Source: Streptomyces sp. SAT1 (lineage in GTDB: Bacteria; Actinomycetota; Actinomycetes; Streptomycetales; Streptomycetaceae). Taken from it: DNA of 64,000 bases. Made by a program: the position numbers and the translations under genes. Under the pieces are notes generated by a model. It ran no database searches, had not been told where the DNA came from, and saw only the letters and a program-made list of their open reading frames with translations. The stretch covers positions 1,750,501 through 1,814,500 of the forward strand of contig NZ_CP015849.1 of the NCBI RefSeq assembly GCF_001654495.1, read 5' to 3'. Position 1 is the first letter of the stretch, and every line of letters starts with the position of its first letter. This document shows, in pieces, positions 47,216-57,462 of the stretch.

Positions 47216-48285
47216 TTGTCCGCTGCCCATCCCGCGTAGAAGAGGCCGAGTCCGACGATCACACAGATGCCCTGGATGATCCAGAAACGGACCACGACGA
47301 GCACTTCGGACCAGCCCTTGAGTTCGAAGTGGTGCTGGAGCGGCGCCATCCGGAAGACCCGCTTCCCGGTGAGCCGGAAGGAGCCGACCTGGATGACCAC
47401 CGACATGGTGATGAGCACGAACAGGCCGCCCAGCAGCGCCATCAGCAGCTCGGTGCGCGAGCAGATGGCCAGGCCCGCGAGGACACCGCCGAGCGCCAGC
47501 GAACCGGTGTCGCCCATGAAGATCTTGGCCGGCGAGGTGTTCCACCACAGGAAGCCGAGGCAGGCGCCCATCAGCGCGGAGGCGACGACCGCCAGGTCCA
47601 GCGGATCGCGCACCTCGTAGCAGGCGTTGGGGTTGGTCAGCGTCATCGCGTTGGCGCAGGACTCCTGGAACTGCCAGACGCCGATGAAGGTGTAGGCGCC
47701 GAAGACCAGCACGGAGGCGCCGGTGGCCAGACCGTCCAGACCGTCGGTGAGGTTCACGCCGTTGGACATCGCCAGGATCATGAACAGCGCCCAGATCACG
47801 AACAGCACCGGGCCGATGGTCCAGCCGAAGTCCGTGATGAACGACAGCTTCGTGGACGCGGGGGTGTTGCCGCGGTTGTCGGAGAACATCAGCGACAGCA
47901 CCGCGAAGCCGATGCCGACGATCAGCTGGCCCGCCATCTTCGCCTTGGCGCGCAGACCCAGCGAACGGCGCTTGACGATCTTGATGTAGTCGTCGAGGAA
48001 GCCGACCATGCCCATGCCGACCATGAGGCCGAGCACCAGCAGACCCGAGTACGTCGGGGGCTTGCCGGAGATCACCTTGGACAGGAAGTACGCGGCGACC
48101 GTCGCCAGGATGAAGGCGATACCGCCCATCGTCGGCGTACCGCGCTTGCTGGCGTGCTCGCGCGGGCCGTCGTCCCGGATGTACTGGCCGTAGCCCTTGC
48201 GGGCCAGCAGCTTGATCAGCAGCGGGGTGCCGACCAGCGTCAGGAAGAGACCGATGACTCCTGCGAACAGGACCTGGTTCATCAT
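47212..48285 (-). CDS. mraY: Phospho-MurNAc-pentapeptide transferase
   Basis: MraY (357 aa) transfers phospho-MurNAc-pentapeptide to undecaprenyl phosphate, making lipid I. It has about ten membrane helices. Catalytic regions are MVGFLDDYIKI (adjacent Asp), NGVNLTDGLDGLA, and FMGDTGSLALGG, and the HHFE motif is in MAPLQHHFELKGW. ATG 48285 overlaps the murF stop (ATGA). Confidence 0.97.
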   Translation of the reverse strand: MMNQVLFAGVIGLFLTLVGTPLLIKLLARKGYGQYIRDDGPREHASKRGTPTMGGIAFILATVAAYFLSKVISGKPPTYSGLLVLGLMVGMGMVGFLDDYIKIVKRRSLGLRAKAKMAGQLIVGIGFAVLSLMFSDNRGNTPASTKLSFITDFGWTIGPVLFVIWALFMILAMSNGVNLTDGLDGLATGASVLVFGAYTFIGVWQFQESCANAMTLTNPNACYEVRDPLDLAVVASALMGACLGFLWWNTSPAKIFMGDTGSLALGGVLAGLAICSRTELLMALLGGLFVLITMSVVIQVGSFRLTGKRVFRMAPLQHHFELKGWSEVLVVVRFWIIQGICVIVGLGLFYAGWAADK

Positions 48286-49697
48286 CGGGCGGCGACCTCA
48301 CCCTCGGCACCGGTCTCGACGAGCGCCTGGGCCACGCTCTCCAGACCGACCGAACGGGACGCCTTCACGAGCACGACGTCCCCCGGGCGCAACTCGCTGC
48401 GCAACAGGTCGACCGCCGCCTGTGCGTCGGACACGTGCACCGACTCCTCACCCCACGAACCCTCGTTGTATGCGCCCAGTTGCAGCCAGGACGCTTCCCT
48501 GCCCCCGACCGCGACGAGCTTGCTGACGTTGAGCCGGACGGCGAGCCGTCCGACCGCGTCGTGCTCGGCGAGCGCCTCGTCCCCGAGCTCGGCCATCTTG
48601 CCGAGCACCGCCCAGGTCCGCCGCCCCTTGCCCATGGCCGCGAGCGCGCGCAGGGCGGCTCGCATGGACTCCGGGTTGGCGTTGTAGGCGTCGTTGACGA
48701 CGGTCACGCCGTCCGGGCGCTCGGTGACCTCCATCCGCCAGCGGGAGAGGGAGCCCGCCCCGGAGAGCGCGGTGGCGATCTCCGTTGCGGACATGCCCAG
48801 CTCATGGGCGACGGCGGCCGCGGCGAGCGCGTTCGACACGTGGTGCTCACCGTACAGGCGCATGGTCACATCGCATGCACCGGAGGGTGTGTGAAGCCTG
48901 AAGGAGGGCTGTCCGCTGTCCGTGAGTCTCACGTTCTCGGCGCGTACGTCCGCTTCGCCCACCTCTCCGAAAAGAAGCACCTTCGCCTGTGTACGGGAGG
49001 CCATGGCACGGACCAGCGGATCGTCGGCGTTGAGGATCGCGGTGCCGCCCTCCTCGGCCGGCGGCAGGGACTCGACCAGCTCGCCCTTGGCCTGGGCGAT
49101 CTGCTCCCGGCCGCCGAACTCGCCGATGTGGGCGCTGCCGACGTTGAGCACGAGGCCCACCTTCGGCGGGGTCAGCCCGGTGAGGTAGCGGATGTGGCCG
49201 ATGCCGCGGGCGCCCATCTCCAGGACGAGGTACTTCGTCTCCTCGGTGGCGGTCAGGGCGGTCAGCGGCAGCCCGATCTCGTTGTTGAGCGAGCCGGGCG
49301 TGAACACGGTCGGGGCCTTGCTCCGCAGCACCTGGGCGATCAGGTCCTTGGTGCTGGTCTTGCCCGCGGAGCCGGTCAGGGCGACGAGGGTCGCGCCCAG
49401 CTCGGCCACGACGTGGCGGGCGAGGGCGCCGAGGGCGCACTGCACGTCCTCGACCACGATCGCGGGCACGCCGACGGGACGGGAGGCCAGCACGGCGACG
49501 GCGCCCGCCGCGACGACGTCCGCGGCGAAGTCGTGGCCGTCCACGCGCTCGCCGGCGAAGGCGACGAAGAGGCTGCCGGGCACCGCCTCCCGGGAGTCCC
49601 GGACGACGGGTCCGGTGACCTGGACGGACGGATCCGGTATGTCGTGCGTCTGCCCGCCGACGACTGCTGCGATCTCGGCGAGGGAGAGGGCGATCAC
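48282..49697 (-). CDS. murF: UDP-MurNAc-tripeptide:D-alanyl-D-alanine ligase
   Basis: MurF (471 aa) adds D-Ala-D-Ala to the UDP-MurNAc tripeptide. The ATP loop is ALTGSAGKTSTKDLIAQ, preceded by VVRDSREAVPGSLFVAFAGERVDGHDF. NVGSAHIGEFGGRE and NDAYNANPESMRAAL are typical. GTG 49697. A 102-bp gap with short repeats separates it from murE, unlike the overlaps downstream. Confidence 0.96.
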   Translation of the reverse strand: MIALSLAEIAAVVGGQTHDIPDPSVQVTGPVVRDSREAVPGSLFVAFAGERVDGHDFAADVVAAGAVAVLASRPVGVPAIVVEDVQCALGALARHVVAELGATLVALTGSAGKTSTKDLIAQVLRSKAPTVFTPGSLNNEIGLPLTALTATEETKYLVLEMGARGIGHIRYLTGLTPPKVGLVLNVGSAHIGEFGGREQIAQAKGELVESLPPAEEGGTAILNADDPLVRAMASRTQAKVLLFGEVGEADVRAENVRLTDSGQPSFRLHTPSGACDVTMRLYGEHHVSNALAAAAVAHELGMSATEIATALSGAGSLSRWRMEVTERPDGVTVVNDAYNANPESMRAALRALAAMGKGRRTWAVLGKMAELGDEALAEHDAVGRLAVRLNVSKLVAVGGREASWLQLGAYNEGSWGEESVHVSDAQAAVDLLRSELRPGDVVLVKASRSVGLESVAQALVETGAEGEVAAR

Positions 49698-49810
49698 AAG
49701 TTCATCCCCTGGGTCTTCTGGATTTTCAATCCCTGGGTCGTACGGACGGTCGTCCCTGGGCGTTCAGTTCTACGGGGCCGTCCCTGGTCTCACGGGCGGT
49801 CATCCCTGGC
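49698..49810 (-). repeat. murE-murF gap with five CCCTGG repeats
   Basis: The word CCCTGG recurs at 49707, 49731, 49754, 49782 and 49804 (plus-strand reading), 22-28 bp apart. On the minus strand the murE end GTCCGCACCAGCCAGGGATGA is echoed at 49749-49728 by GTCCGTACGACCCAGGGATTGA (one short insertion). This suggests partial duplication of the murE tail. Confidence 0.65.
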
Positions 49811-51455
49811 TGGTGCGGACGGCTTCGCGCAGGACCTCTCGATCGTCGAAGGGGCGGATCACACCGGCGATGTCCTGGCCCTGCTCATGGCCCTTGCCCG
49901 CGACCAGGACGGTGTCCCCGGGCCGGGCCCGGCCCACGGCGGCGGCGATGGCGGCGGCCCGCTCCTCGAACAGGAGCACCTCGCCGCGCTCGTGCGCGGG
50001 CACCGAGGCGGCGCCCTGGAGCATGGTGGCCAGGATCGCGAGCGGGTCCTCGGAGCGGGGGTTGTCGGAGGTCAGCACGGCGGTGTCGGCGAGCCGGGCC
50101 ACCGCGGCGCCCATCGGGGCGCGCTTGGTGGTGTCGCGGTCGCCGCCGCAGCCGAGCACCACGTGCAGATGGCCCTTGGTGACCTTGCGCAGGGCCTTGA
50201 GCACCGACTCGACGGCGTCCGTCTTGTGCGCGTAGTCGACGACCGCGAGGTACGGCTGTCCGGCGTCCACGCGCTCCAGGCGGCCCGGCACGCCCGGGAC
50301 GGCGGCCACGCCGTCGGCGGCGGACTGCGGGTCGAGTCCTGCGGCGGCCAGCGCGACGATCGCGGCGAGGGTGTTGGCGACGTTGAACGGGCCGGCGATC
50401 GGGGACCTGGCGGCGATCCGCTGCCCCTCGGGGCCGAGCACCGTGAACGTCGAGTCGAGCGGGCCGACCTGCACGTCCTCGGCGCGCCAGTCGGCGTCCG
50501 GGTGGCCCTCGGCGGAGAAGGTGACGACCGGGACGGTGGCCTCCCGGGCGAGCCGGCGGCCGTACTCGTCGTCGTGGTTGACCACACCGAGCCTGCTGCG
50601 CAGCGGGGTGAACAGCTGCGCCTTGGCCTGGAAGTAGTCCTCCATGCCGGAGTGGAACTCCATGTGCTCCGGGCTGAGGTTGGTGAAGACGGCGATGTCG
50701 AAGACGCAGCCGTCGACCCGGCCGAGCACCAGCGCGTGGCTGGAGACCTCCATGGCGACCGCCTCGACGCCGCGTTCGCGCATCACGGCGAACAGGGCCT
50801 GGAGGTCGGTGGCCTCGGGTGTGGTGCGCTCGGACTTGATGCGCTCGTCGCCGATGCGCATCTCCACCGTGCCGATCAGACCGGTGGACCGCGCGGTCTT
50901 CAGGCCGCCCTCGACGAGGTAGGCGGTGGTGGTCTTGCCGGAGGTGCCGGTGATGCCGATCTGGAGCAGGTCGCGGCCGGGCCTGCCGTAGATGGACGCC
51001 GCCAGCTCGCCCATCCGCGCGCGCGGGTCCTCGACGGCCACCACGGGCAGGCCGGTCGCGGCGGCGCGGGCGGCGCCCGCCGGGTCGGTGAGCACGGCGA
51101 CCGCGCCGAGGCTCGCCGCCTGGGTGACGAAGTCGGCGCCGTGCGCGCGGGCTCCGGGCAGGGCGGCGTACAGGTCGCCGGGGCGCACGGCACGCGAGTC
51201 GTGGGTGATGCCCGTGACCTCGGCGCTGCGGTCCGGTCGCGCGGTACCCAGCTGATCGGCCAGCTCCGCGAGGGGGATGGCGGTGACCTGAACCGGTCGC
51301 GGCGGTCCCGGGTACGTCACGGAAGCGCCCTTCTGGGTGGTTTGGGACTGATCAGGGTGTGACACGGCGGTGAGCGTACCGGGCTCACCGGCCTGCGGGC
51401 GAAGCGAGGCCGCGGGCGGCCGGCGGTTCCCGGGGTCGGGGGTGATCGTTGTCAC
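49800..51455 (-). CDS. murE: UDP-MurNAc-L-Ala-D-Glu:diaminopimelate ligase
   Basis: MurE (551 aa) adds diaminopimelate (LL-DAP in Streptomyces) to the UDP-MurNAc dipeptide. The ATP loop is GITGTSGKTTTAYLVE, and SDNPRSEDP is the DAP-recognition motif of the family (not the Lys type). MEVSSHALVLGRVDG is also typical. The start is uncertain. GTG 51455 (TTITPDPGN) resembles the known streptomycete N-terminus as I remember it; GTG 51365 and GTG 51320 also lie in frame before the conserved domain. Confidence 0.93.
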   Translation of the reverse strand: MTTITPDPGNRRPPAASLRPQAGEPGTLTAVSHPDQSQTTQKGASVTYPGPPRPVQVTAIPLAELADQLGTARPDRSAEVTGITHDSRAVRPGDLYAALPGARAHGADFVTQAASLGAVAVLTDPAGAARAAATGLPVVAVEDPRARMGELAASIYGRPGRDLLQIGITGTSGKTTTAYLVEGGLKTARSTGLIGTVEMRIGDERIKSERTTPEATDLQALFAVMRERGVEAVAMEVSSHALVLGRVDGCVFDIAVFTNLSPEHMEFHSGMEDYFQAKAQLFTPLRSRLGVVNHDDEYGRRLAREATVPVVTFSAEGHPDADWRAEDVQVGPLDSTFTVLGPEGQRIAARSPIAGPFNVANTLAAIVALAAAGLDPQSAADGVAAVPGVPGRLERVDAGQPYLAVVDYAHKTDAVESVLKALRKVTKGHLHVVLGCGGDRDTTKRAPMGAAVARLADTAVLTSDNPRSEDPLAILATMLQGAASVPAHERGEVLLFEERAAAIAAAVGRARPGDTVLVAGKGHEQGQDIAGVIRPFDDREVLREAVRTSQG

Positions 51456-51583
51456 GGGCTGGTTCCTGGTGGTTCTGGTCCGGTGGTACGGGTTCCGGCG
51501 GGTGCTGCGTGCCGGTCGGGGGCCGCTGGGGCGCTCGGGGTACGGGCTCGGGCGGGCTGGGCCGAAAGGGTCTGCCCGGCGGG

Positions 51584-53560
51584 TCAGGGCTTGTAGTCGA
51601 CGGGCAGGTTCGCGGTCTGCGCGCCGGTCGGCGGCACCTGGAGGGTCTTCAGCGCGAACGTCATGACCTGCTTGTAGATCGGACCGCAGATCTGGCCGCC
51701 GTAGTAGTTGCCCTTGGTGGCGTTCTGGATCGCGCAGTAGACGGTGATGCGGGGGTTGTCGGCCGGGGCGAAACCGGCGAAGGACGAGGTGTAGCCGCGG
51801 TATCTGCCGGTGGCCGGATCCACACGGTTGGCCGTACCGGTCTTGCCCGCGACGCGGTAGCCGGGGATGCGGGCCTTGAGGCCGGTGCCCTGCTCGTCGT
51901 CGACCACGGACTCCAGCATCTGGGAGAGTTCCCTGGCCGTCTCGGCGCTCACGACCCGCTGCTTCGCGGGCTCGGCCGCCGGGGTGAAGCGGCCGTCGGG
52001 TCCCTTGGTGCCGCGCACCAGGCTCGGCTGGATCCTGACCCCGCCGTTGGCGATCGTCGAGTAGATGGACGCCGCCTGGAGCGCGTTGAGGGAGAAGCCC
52101 TGGCCGAACGGGACCGTGTACTGCTGCGAAGTGGACCACTTCTCGGGCGGCGCCAGGATGCCCTTGGTCTCGCCGGGGAAGTGGATGCCGGTGTAGCCGC
52201 CGATGCCGAACTTGCGCAGATACGAGTAGAGGACCTTGTTGGCCTCCGGCTGGGTCTTGCCGAGCCGTCCGGTGGCCAGGATCGTGCCGATGTTGCTGGA
52301 CCGGGCGAGCACGCCGTTGAGCGTGAGGTACCAGGTCTCGTGGTCGACGTCGTCCTGGAAGAGCCGGTCGCCGCGGTGCAGCCGGTTGGGTACGACCACA
52401 TGGGTGCCCGGGGTGGCCACGCCCTCCTCCAGCACGGCGGCCATCGACATGAGCTTGGCGGTGGAGCCGGGCTCGAAGGCGTCCTGGACGGCGGCGTTGC
52501 CGAGCGCCGCCGGGTCGGCGTGGGCCAGGTCGCCCGGGTCGAAGCCCGGGGAGTTCGCCATGGCGAGGATCTCGCCGGTCCGGGTGTCCTGCACGATCAC
52601 GTAGCCGCGGTCCGCCCGGGAGTCGCGCACCTGCTGGGTGATGGCGTTCTGCGCGGCCCACTGGATGTCGCGGTCGATGGTCAGCTCGACGTCGGTGCCC
52701 GGGACGGCCGGGGTGCCGGTGGTGCCCGCGGTGGGCACCTCGCGGCCGCCCGACTGGGTGTAGCGGATCTTGCCGGGCTTGCCGGCCAGCTGCTTGTCGA
52801 GCTGCTGCTCGATGCCGCCGCCGCCCTTGCCCTCGGCGTTGACCCAGCCCAGCAGCGCGGCGGCCAGGTCGCCGCCCGGGTAGACGCGCTTGGTGCTGGG
52901 CTCGGAGAAGACCCCGGCCAGGACGTTGACGGTGGTCTTGTCCGTGCGCGCCTTCTGGGCGAGCGCGGCCTTCAGGTCCTTGATCTGCGTCCAGACCTGC
53001 GGCGTCTGGCGGCGGGCCAGCAGCACGTAGCGGGTGTTCGCCGTGCGCAGCTTCTTCGCCAGCTGGGCCTGGTCCTGGCCGATGATCGGGGCGAGCAGCG
53101 CGGCGGCCTGTTCGGGGCCGTCGCCGACCTTGAGGCTCTCGCGCGTGAACATCGTCGGGTCGGCCGTGATGTCGTTCGCGTCCACGCTGGTGGCCAGGGA
53201 GACGCCGTTGCGGTCGGTGATGCCGCCGCGCTCGGCGGCGATGGTGTGCACCACGTAGCGGTTGGCCTCGGCCTTGGCCGCGTAGGCGCCGGCGTCGACG
53301 GCCTGCACCTGGAGCAGCCGGACCACGAAGACGAGCATCACCAGGGTCAGCGCGAGGGCGACCATGCGCAGTCTGGGCCGGGGGCTGCCCAGGCGCAGGA
53401 CGCGCACCGGCGGGGGCCGCCAGGTGGAGTTGGGGCGGCGGGCCGGACGGGCGCCGGGGCCGGGCCGCTGCCTGCCGCCGCCGGGGCGGCCCTGCCTGGC
53501 GGGCCTGGCGGGTCCGGGCACGCGGCGGCGCGGCGGTTCCCTGTCGGTCACTTCCGTCAC
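51584..53560 (-). CDS. ftsI: Septal class B penicillin-binding protein FtsI (PBP3)
   Basis: FtsI (658 aa) cross-links septal peptidoglycan. A Pro/Arg-rich cytoplasmic start (~65 residues), one membrane helix (VALALTLVMLVFVVRLLQV, about 67-85), a dimerisation domain and the transpeptidase domain follow. The catalytic motifs are S366-T-A-K369, S421-S-N423 and K573-T-G575. GTG 53560 overlaps the ftsL stop (GTGA). The partner polymerase is FtsW. Confidence 0.96.
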   Translation of the reverse strand: MTEVTDREPPRRRVPGPARPARQGRPGGGRQRPGPGARPARRPNSTWRPPPVRVLRLGSPRPRLRMVALALTLVMLVFVVRLLQVQAVDAGAYAAKAEANRYVVHTIAAERGGITDRNGVSLATSVDANDITADPTMFTRESLKVGDGPEQAAALLAPIIGQDQAQLAKKLRTANTRYVLLARRQTPQVWTQIKDLKAALAQKARTDKTTVNVLAGVFSEPSTKRVYPGGDLAAALLGWVNAEGKGGGGIEQQLDKQLAGKPGKIRYTQSGGREVPTAGTTGTPAVPGTDVELTIDRDIQWAAQNAITQQVRDSRADRGYVIVQDTRTGEILAMANSPGFDPGDLAHADPAALGNAAVQDAFEPGSTAKLMSMAAVLEEGVATPGTHVVVPNRLHRGDRLFQDDVDHETWYLTLNGVLARSSNIGTILATGRLGKTQPEANKVLYSYLRKFGIGGYTGIHFPGETKGILAPPEKWSTSQQYTVPFGQGFSLNALQAASIYSTIANGGVRIQPSLVRGTKGPDGRFTPAAEPAKQRVVSAETARELSQMLESVVDDEQGTGLKARIPGYRVAGKTGTANRVDPATGRYRGYTSSFAGFAPADNPRITVYCAIQNATKGNYYGGQICGPIYKQVMTFALKTLQVPPTGAQTANLPVDYKP

Positions 53561-54141
53561 CTGCCGGGGGTCGGGGTCGTGGCGGGCTGGGGGCCGGTCG
53601 CGTCGGCCTGCCCGGCGGGCGCGGCGGTGTCGCTCCCGGGGGGCGCGGCGGGCGCGCTCTGCCCGGTGTCCGGGGCGGTGCCGTCGGCGGCGGGCGCGGG
53701 GGCCGTGGGCAGCGTGTCGCCCGTCAGGCTCTCGGGCGGCCGTACGGACACCGGGAGGTCGTAGGCGGCGGACTGCCCGGCGGCGGCGGAGGGCACGCCC
53801 TTGACGGTGCCGTCGGGGTTCAGGAAGGCGGGATCACCGCCGGGCACCATGCCCAGCTGCCGCGCGCGGCGCTGGAGGGCGTCGGGGGCGGAGTAGGAGT
53901 CGATGTCCCGCTGGAGGGCCTGCTCCTCGTCCGTGAGGTTCTTGGTGTCCTTCTTCAGGTCGTCCATCTGGAAGGCGCCTTCGCTGAGCGCGGAGTTCAG
54001 CACCAGCAGCCCGATGAGGCCGCCGCCCAGGAGCAGCACGACGAGCAGGACGAAGGGGGCGCGGGCTGCCTGGGGCCCCTTTCCCGGCAGGAGCCGCGCC
54101 AGCCGGGCGGCACGCCCCCGCGGCTCGGGTTTGCTGCTCAC
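53557..54141 (-). CDS. ftsL: FtsL-like divisome protein
   Basis: A 194-aa bitopic protein in the position of FtsL. A basic start, one helix (FVLLVVLLLGGGLIGLLVLNSAL, about 37-59), then a short leucine-zipper-like coiled coil (FQMDDLKKDTKNLTDEEQALQRDIDS) and the segment ALQRRARQLGMVPGG typical of actinobacterial FtsL. The last ~80 residues are an Ala/Pro/Thr-rich extracytoplasmic tail. GTG 54141 is 13 bp after rsmH. Confidence 0.88.
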   Translation of the reverse strand: MSSKPEPRGRAARLARLLPGKGPQAARAPFVLLVVLLLGGGLIGLLVLNSALSEGAFQMDDLKKDTKNLTDEEQALQRDIDSYSAPDALQRRARQLGMVPGGDPAFLNPDGTVKGVPSAAAGQSAAYDLPVSVRPPESLTGDTLPTAPAPAADGTAPDTGQSAPAAPPGSDTAAPAGQADATGPQPATTPTPGR

Positions 54142-54154
54142 TGGTCCCCCTGGC

Positions 54155-55111
54155 TCACTCGGTGTCCTCCCTGATGCGCTCGGCACCGCGCAGCCGGGCC
54201 GGTGCCGCCCGCCGGTTCTCGGCGATCTCTTCCTCGGTGGGAAGTTCGGCACCGCGGGTGAGCAGCTTGAGCCGGGGCTGGTAGCGCTCGGGGACGACCG
54301 GGAGCCCGGGGGGCGCGGTCGTGGCGGCTCCGGCCGCGAACACCTGCTTGACCAGGCGGTCTTCGAGCGACTGGTACGACAGTACGGCGATCCTTCCGCC
54401 GACGTCGAGGGCCTTCACCGCGGCCGGGATCGCCCGCTCCAGCACGGCGAGTTCGCCGTTGACCTCGATGCGCAGCGCCTGGAAGGTGCGCTTGGCGGGG
54501 TTGCCGCCGGTGCGCTTGGCGGCCTGGGGCAGCGCGTCGCGGATCAGCTCCACCAGGCGGGCGCTGCGGGTGAAGGGCTCCTTCTGCCGCTCGCGCACCA
54601 CGGCGGCCACGATCCGCTTGGCCTGCTTCTCCTCGCCGTAGGCCCGCAGGATGCGCACCAGTTCGCCGGGCGGATAGGTGTTCAGCACCTCGGCGGCGCC
54701 GATGCCCGCCGACTGGTCCATGCGCATGTCCAGGGGCGCGTCCTGGGCGTAGGCGAAGCCGCGGTCGGCCTCGTCGAGCTGCATGGAGGAGACCCCGAGG
54801 TCGAACAGGACGCCCCGTACGCGCGGCAGGCCGAGCCTGTCGAGCACCTCGGGCAGTTCGTCGTAGACGGCGTGCACCAGGGTGGCGCGGTCACCGAAGG
54901 GGGCGAGGCGTTCACCGGACAGGCGCAGCGCCTCCTTGTCGCGGTCCAGGGCGACGAGGCGGGCCTCGGGGAAGCGGGTGAGCAGCGCCTCGCTGTGTCC
55001 GCCGAGCCCGAGGGTGCAGTCGACGACCACCGCTCCCGGCCGCTCCAGGGCGGGCGCCAGCAGGTCCAGGCACCGCTGGAGCATCACGGGGACGTGTCGG
55101 CTGTCGCTCAA
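54155..55111 (-). CDS. rsmH: 16S rRNA m4C1402 methyltransferase
   Basis: RsmH/MraW (318 aa) methylates C1402 of 16S r[16 protein letters not shown] starts the family, [15 protein letters not shown] is the SAM loop, and [33 protein letters not shown] and [12 protein letters not shown] follow. The conserved HVPVML lies directly after the start, so TTG 55111 is preferred, with GAGAGGG upstream; ATG 55084 would cut into the conserved start. First gene of the cluster; mraZ is not found upstream. Confidence 0.95.
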   Translation of the reverse strand: MSDSRHVPVMLQRCLDLLAPALERPGAVVVDCTLGLGGHSEALLTRFPEARLVALDRDKEALRLSGERLAPFGDRATLVHAVYDELPEVLDRLGLPRVRGVLFDLGVSSMQLDEADRGFAYAQDAPLDMRMDQSAGIGAAEVLNTYPPGELVRILRAYGEEKQAKRIVAAVVRERQKEPFTRSARLVELIRDALPQAAKRTGGNPAKRTFQALRIEVNGELAVLERAIPAAVKALDVGGRIAVLSYQSLEDRLVKQVFAAGAATTAPPGLPVVPERYQPRLKLLTRGAELPTEEEIAENRRAAPARLRGAERIREDTE

Positions 55112-55533
55112 GGGGCCCTCTCAGGTCCGGCGGGCCCGCACGCACCGCCGGGTCCCCGACCGCTCGCGGGACGAGGGGGCCCTGCCGGCGCCGGAAGCGT
55201 CAGCCGACCGGGAGCGGGAGGAGGCCGAGCCGTACGTACGCGCCGCGCACGTGGGGAGACTGTCGGGCGCGAGCCGTGGTCTCCGGGGAAATGCCGTGCA
55301 GCAGGGAGGGCTGCGCCTCCCGCTTCGCGTCACTTTAGTCCACCGTGTCGCCCGGTCAATCAACCGGCCTGCGCGTCGCCCGCCGGAGTGCCGGGACACG
55401 GCGCGGGCCGCCGGTTCACCCGCATGGCCGCGGATCACCCTGTGTGTGGGTTCTCTCACAACAAGCCACTGTGATGTTCTTTGTCCGCTCCCACGACGAG
55501 ACCGCGGCGCGCACGCCCAGTAACGTCATGAGT
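55112..55533. promoter_or_regulatory. Gene-free divergent region with dcw promoter candidate
   Basis: About 420 bp without a gene. On the minus strand TTGACC (55359-55354), a 16-bp spacer and TAAAGT (55337-55332) form a good promoter for rsmH, giving a leader of about 215 nt. A small hairpin GGGAGG/CCTCCC (55304-55321) lies just downstream of the predicted start. On the other side TCACA-N9-TGTGA (55456-55474) lies upstream of the carbonic anhydrase gene. Confidence 0.55.
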
Positions 55534-56079
55534 ATGACGACTTCCGCATCAGTTCCCGCCGGTCCCGAGGACGCCATAACGGACCGTTCCGTCATCGACC
55601 GGCTCGTCACGGCCAACGGGACCTACGCCGACGCGTTCACCGACCCGGGCATGGACGCCCGGCCGGTCCTCCAGGTCGCCGTCGTGGCCTGTATGGACGC
55701 CCGTCTCGACCTGCACGCCGCGCTCGGTCTGCGGCTCGGCGACTGCCACACGCTGCGCAACGCGGGCGGTGTGGTCACCGACGACGTGATCCGTTCGCTC
55801 GCCATCAGCCAGCGCGCGCTCGGCACCCGCAGGGTGGTGCTCATCCACCACACCAACTGCGGCATGCAGACCATCACCGAGGACTTCCGCCACGACCTGG
55901 AGATGGAGGTCGGACAGCGCCCCTCCTGGGCGGTGGAGGCCTTCAAGGACGCCGACCAGGACGTGCGGCAGTCGATGCAGCGGGTGCGCACCTCGCCGTT
56001 CCTGCCGCACACCGACGACGTGCGCGGCTTCGTGTTCGACGTCCGCACGGGCCGGCTGCGCGAGATCGACCCGGAGTGA
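55534..56079 (+). CDS. Beta-class carbonic anhydrase
   Basis: A 181-aa enzyme interconverting CO2 and bicarbonate. The zinc and catalytic residues are C53-x-D55-x-R57 in VACMDARLD, and H106 and C109 in IHHTNCGM, the normal beta-class pattern. LRNAGGVVTDDVIRSLA is also conserved. ATG 55534 is used; ATG 55528 two codons upstream is equally possible. No strong ribosome site is seen. It is a monocistronic gene divergent from the dcw cluster. Confidence 0.92.
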   Translation: MTTSASVPAGPEDAITDRSVIDRLVTANGTYADAFTDPGMDARPVLQVAVVACMDARLDLHAALGLRLGDCHTLRNAGGVVTDDVIRSLAISQRALGTRRVVLIHHTNCGMQTITEDFRHDLEMEVGQRPSWAVEAFKDADQDVRQSMQRVRTSPFLPHTDDVRGFVFDVRTGRLREIDPE

Positions 56080-56388
56080 CCCCGGGCCCCGCCCCGGGGT
56101 GCCGGGGCGGGGCGTCGGTGACATGCGGGCGGGACCGCGACGCCATGCGGGCGGGTTGCGTGTCGTCCACGGTGAAAAGTCGTGAAACCCGAATATCGCG
56201 GCCAGTTGTCCACAGGCGAGTGACACGAATCGGTAACGGCGGCAAGAATGCGGGGTGTGACATCACGCGGGACCTTCCGGGTGATGTCGTGTTCGGGGTG
56301 GGCCCGGTCCGCGCAGCGGGGCGTCGGCCCGGAAATCTGGGGAATCCCCCGCCCGGCGACGGGTGCGGGGACGGGCCGAGGAGGGCCG
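56080..56388. promoter_or_regulatory. Intergenic before the MoxR operon, with terminator
   Basis: 309 bp. It starts with a perfect 11-bp hairpin CCCCGCCCCGG/CCGGGGCGGGG (56087-56112, 4-nt loop), the likely terminator of the carbonic anhydrase gene. The segment 56165-56260 is AT-richer and includes TGACAC with AAGAAT 17 bp later, a weak promoter candidate for the moxR operon. Confidence 0.5.

Positions 56389-57461
<1,073 letters not shown>

Positions 57462-57462
<1 letters not shown>

Noticed and set aside
55456..55474. TCACA-N9-TGTGA upstream of the carbonic anhydrase as a regulator site
   Set aside because: Short arms, long spacer, easily by chance; mentioned but not claimed.
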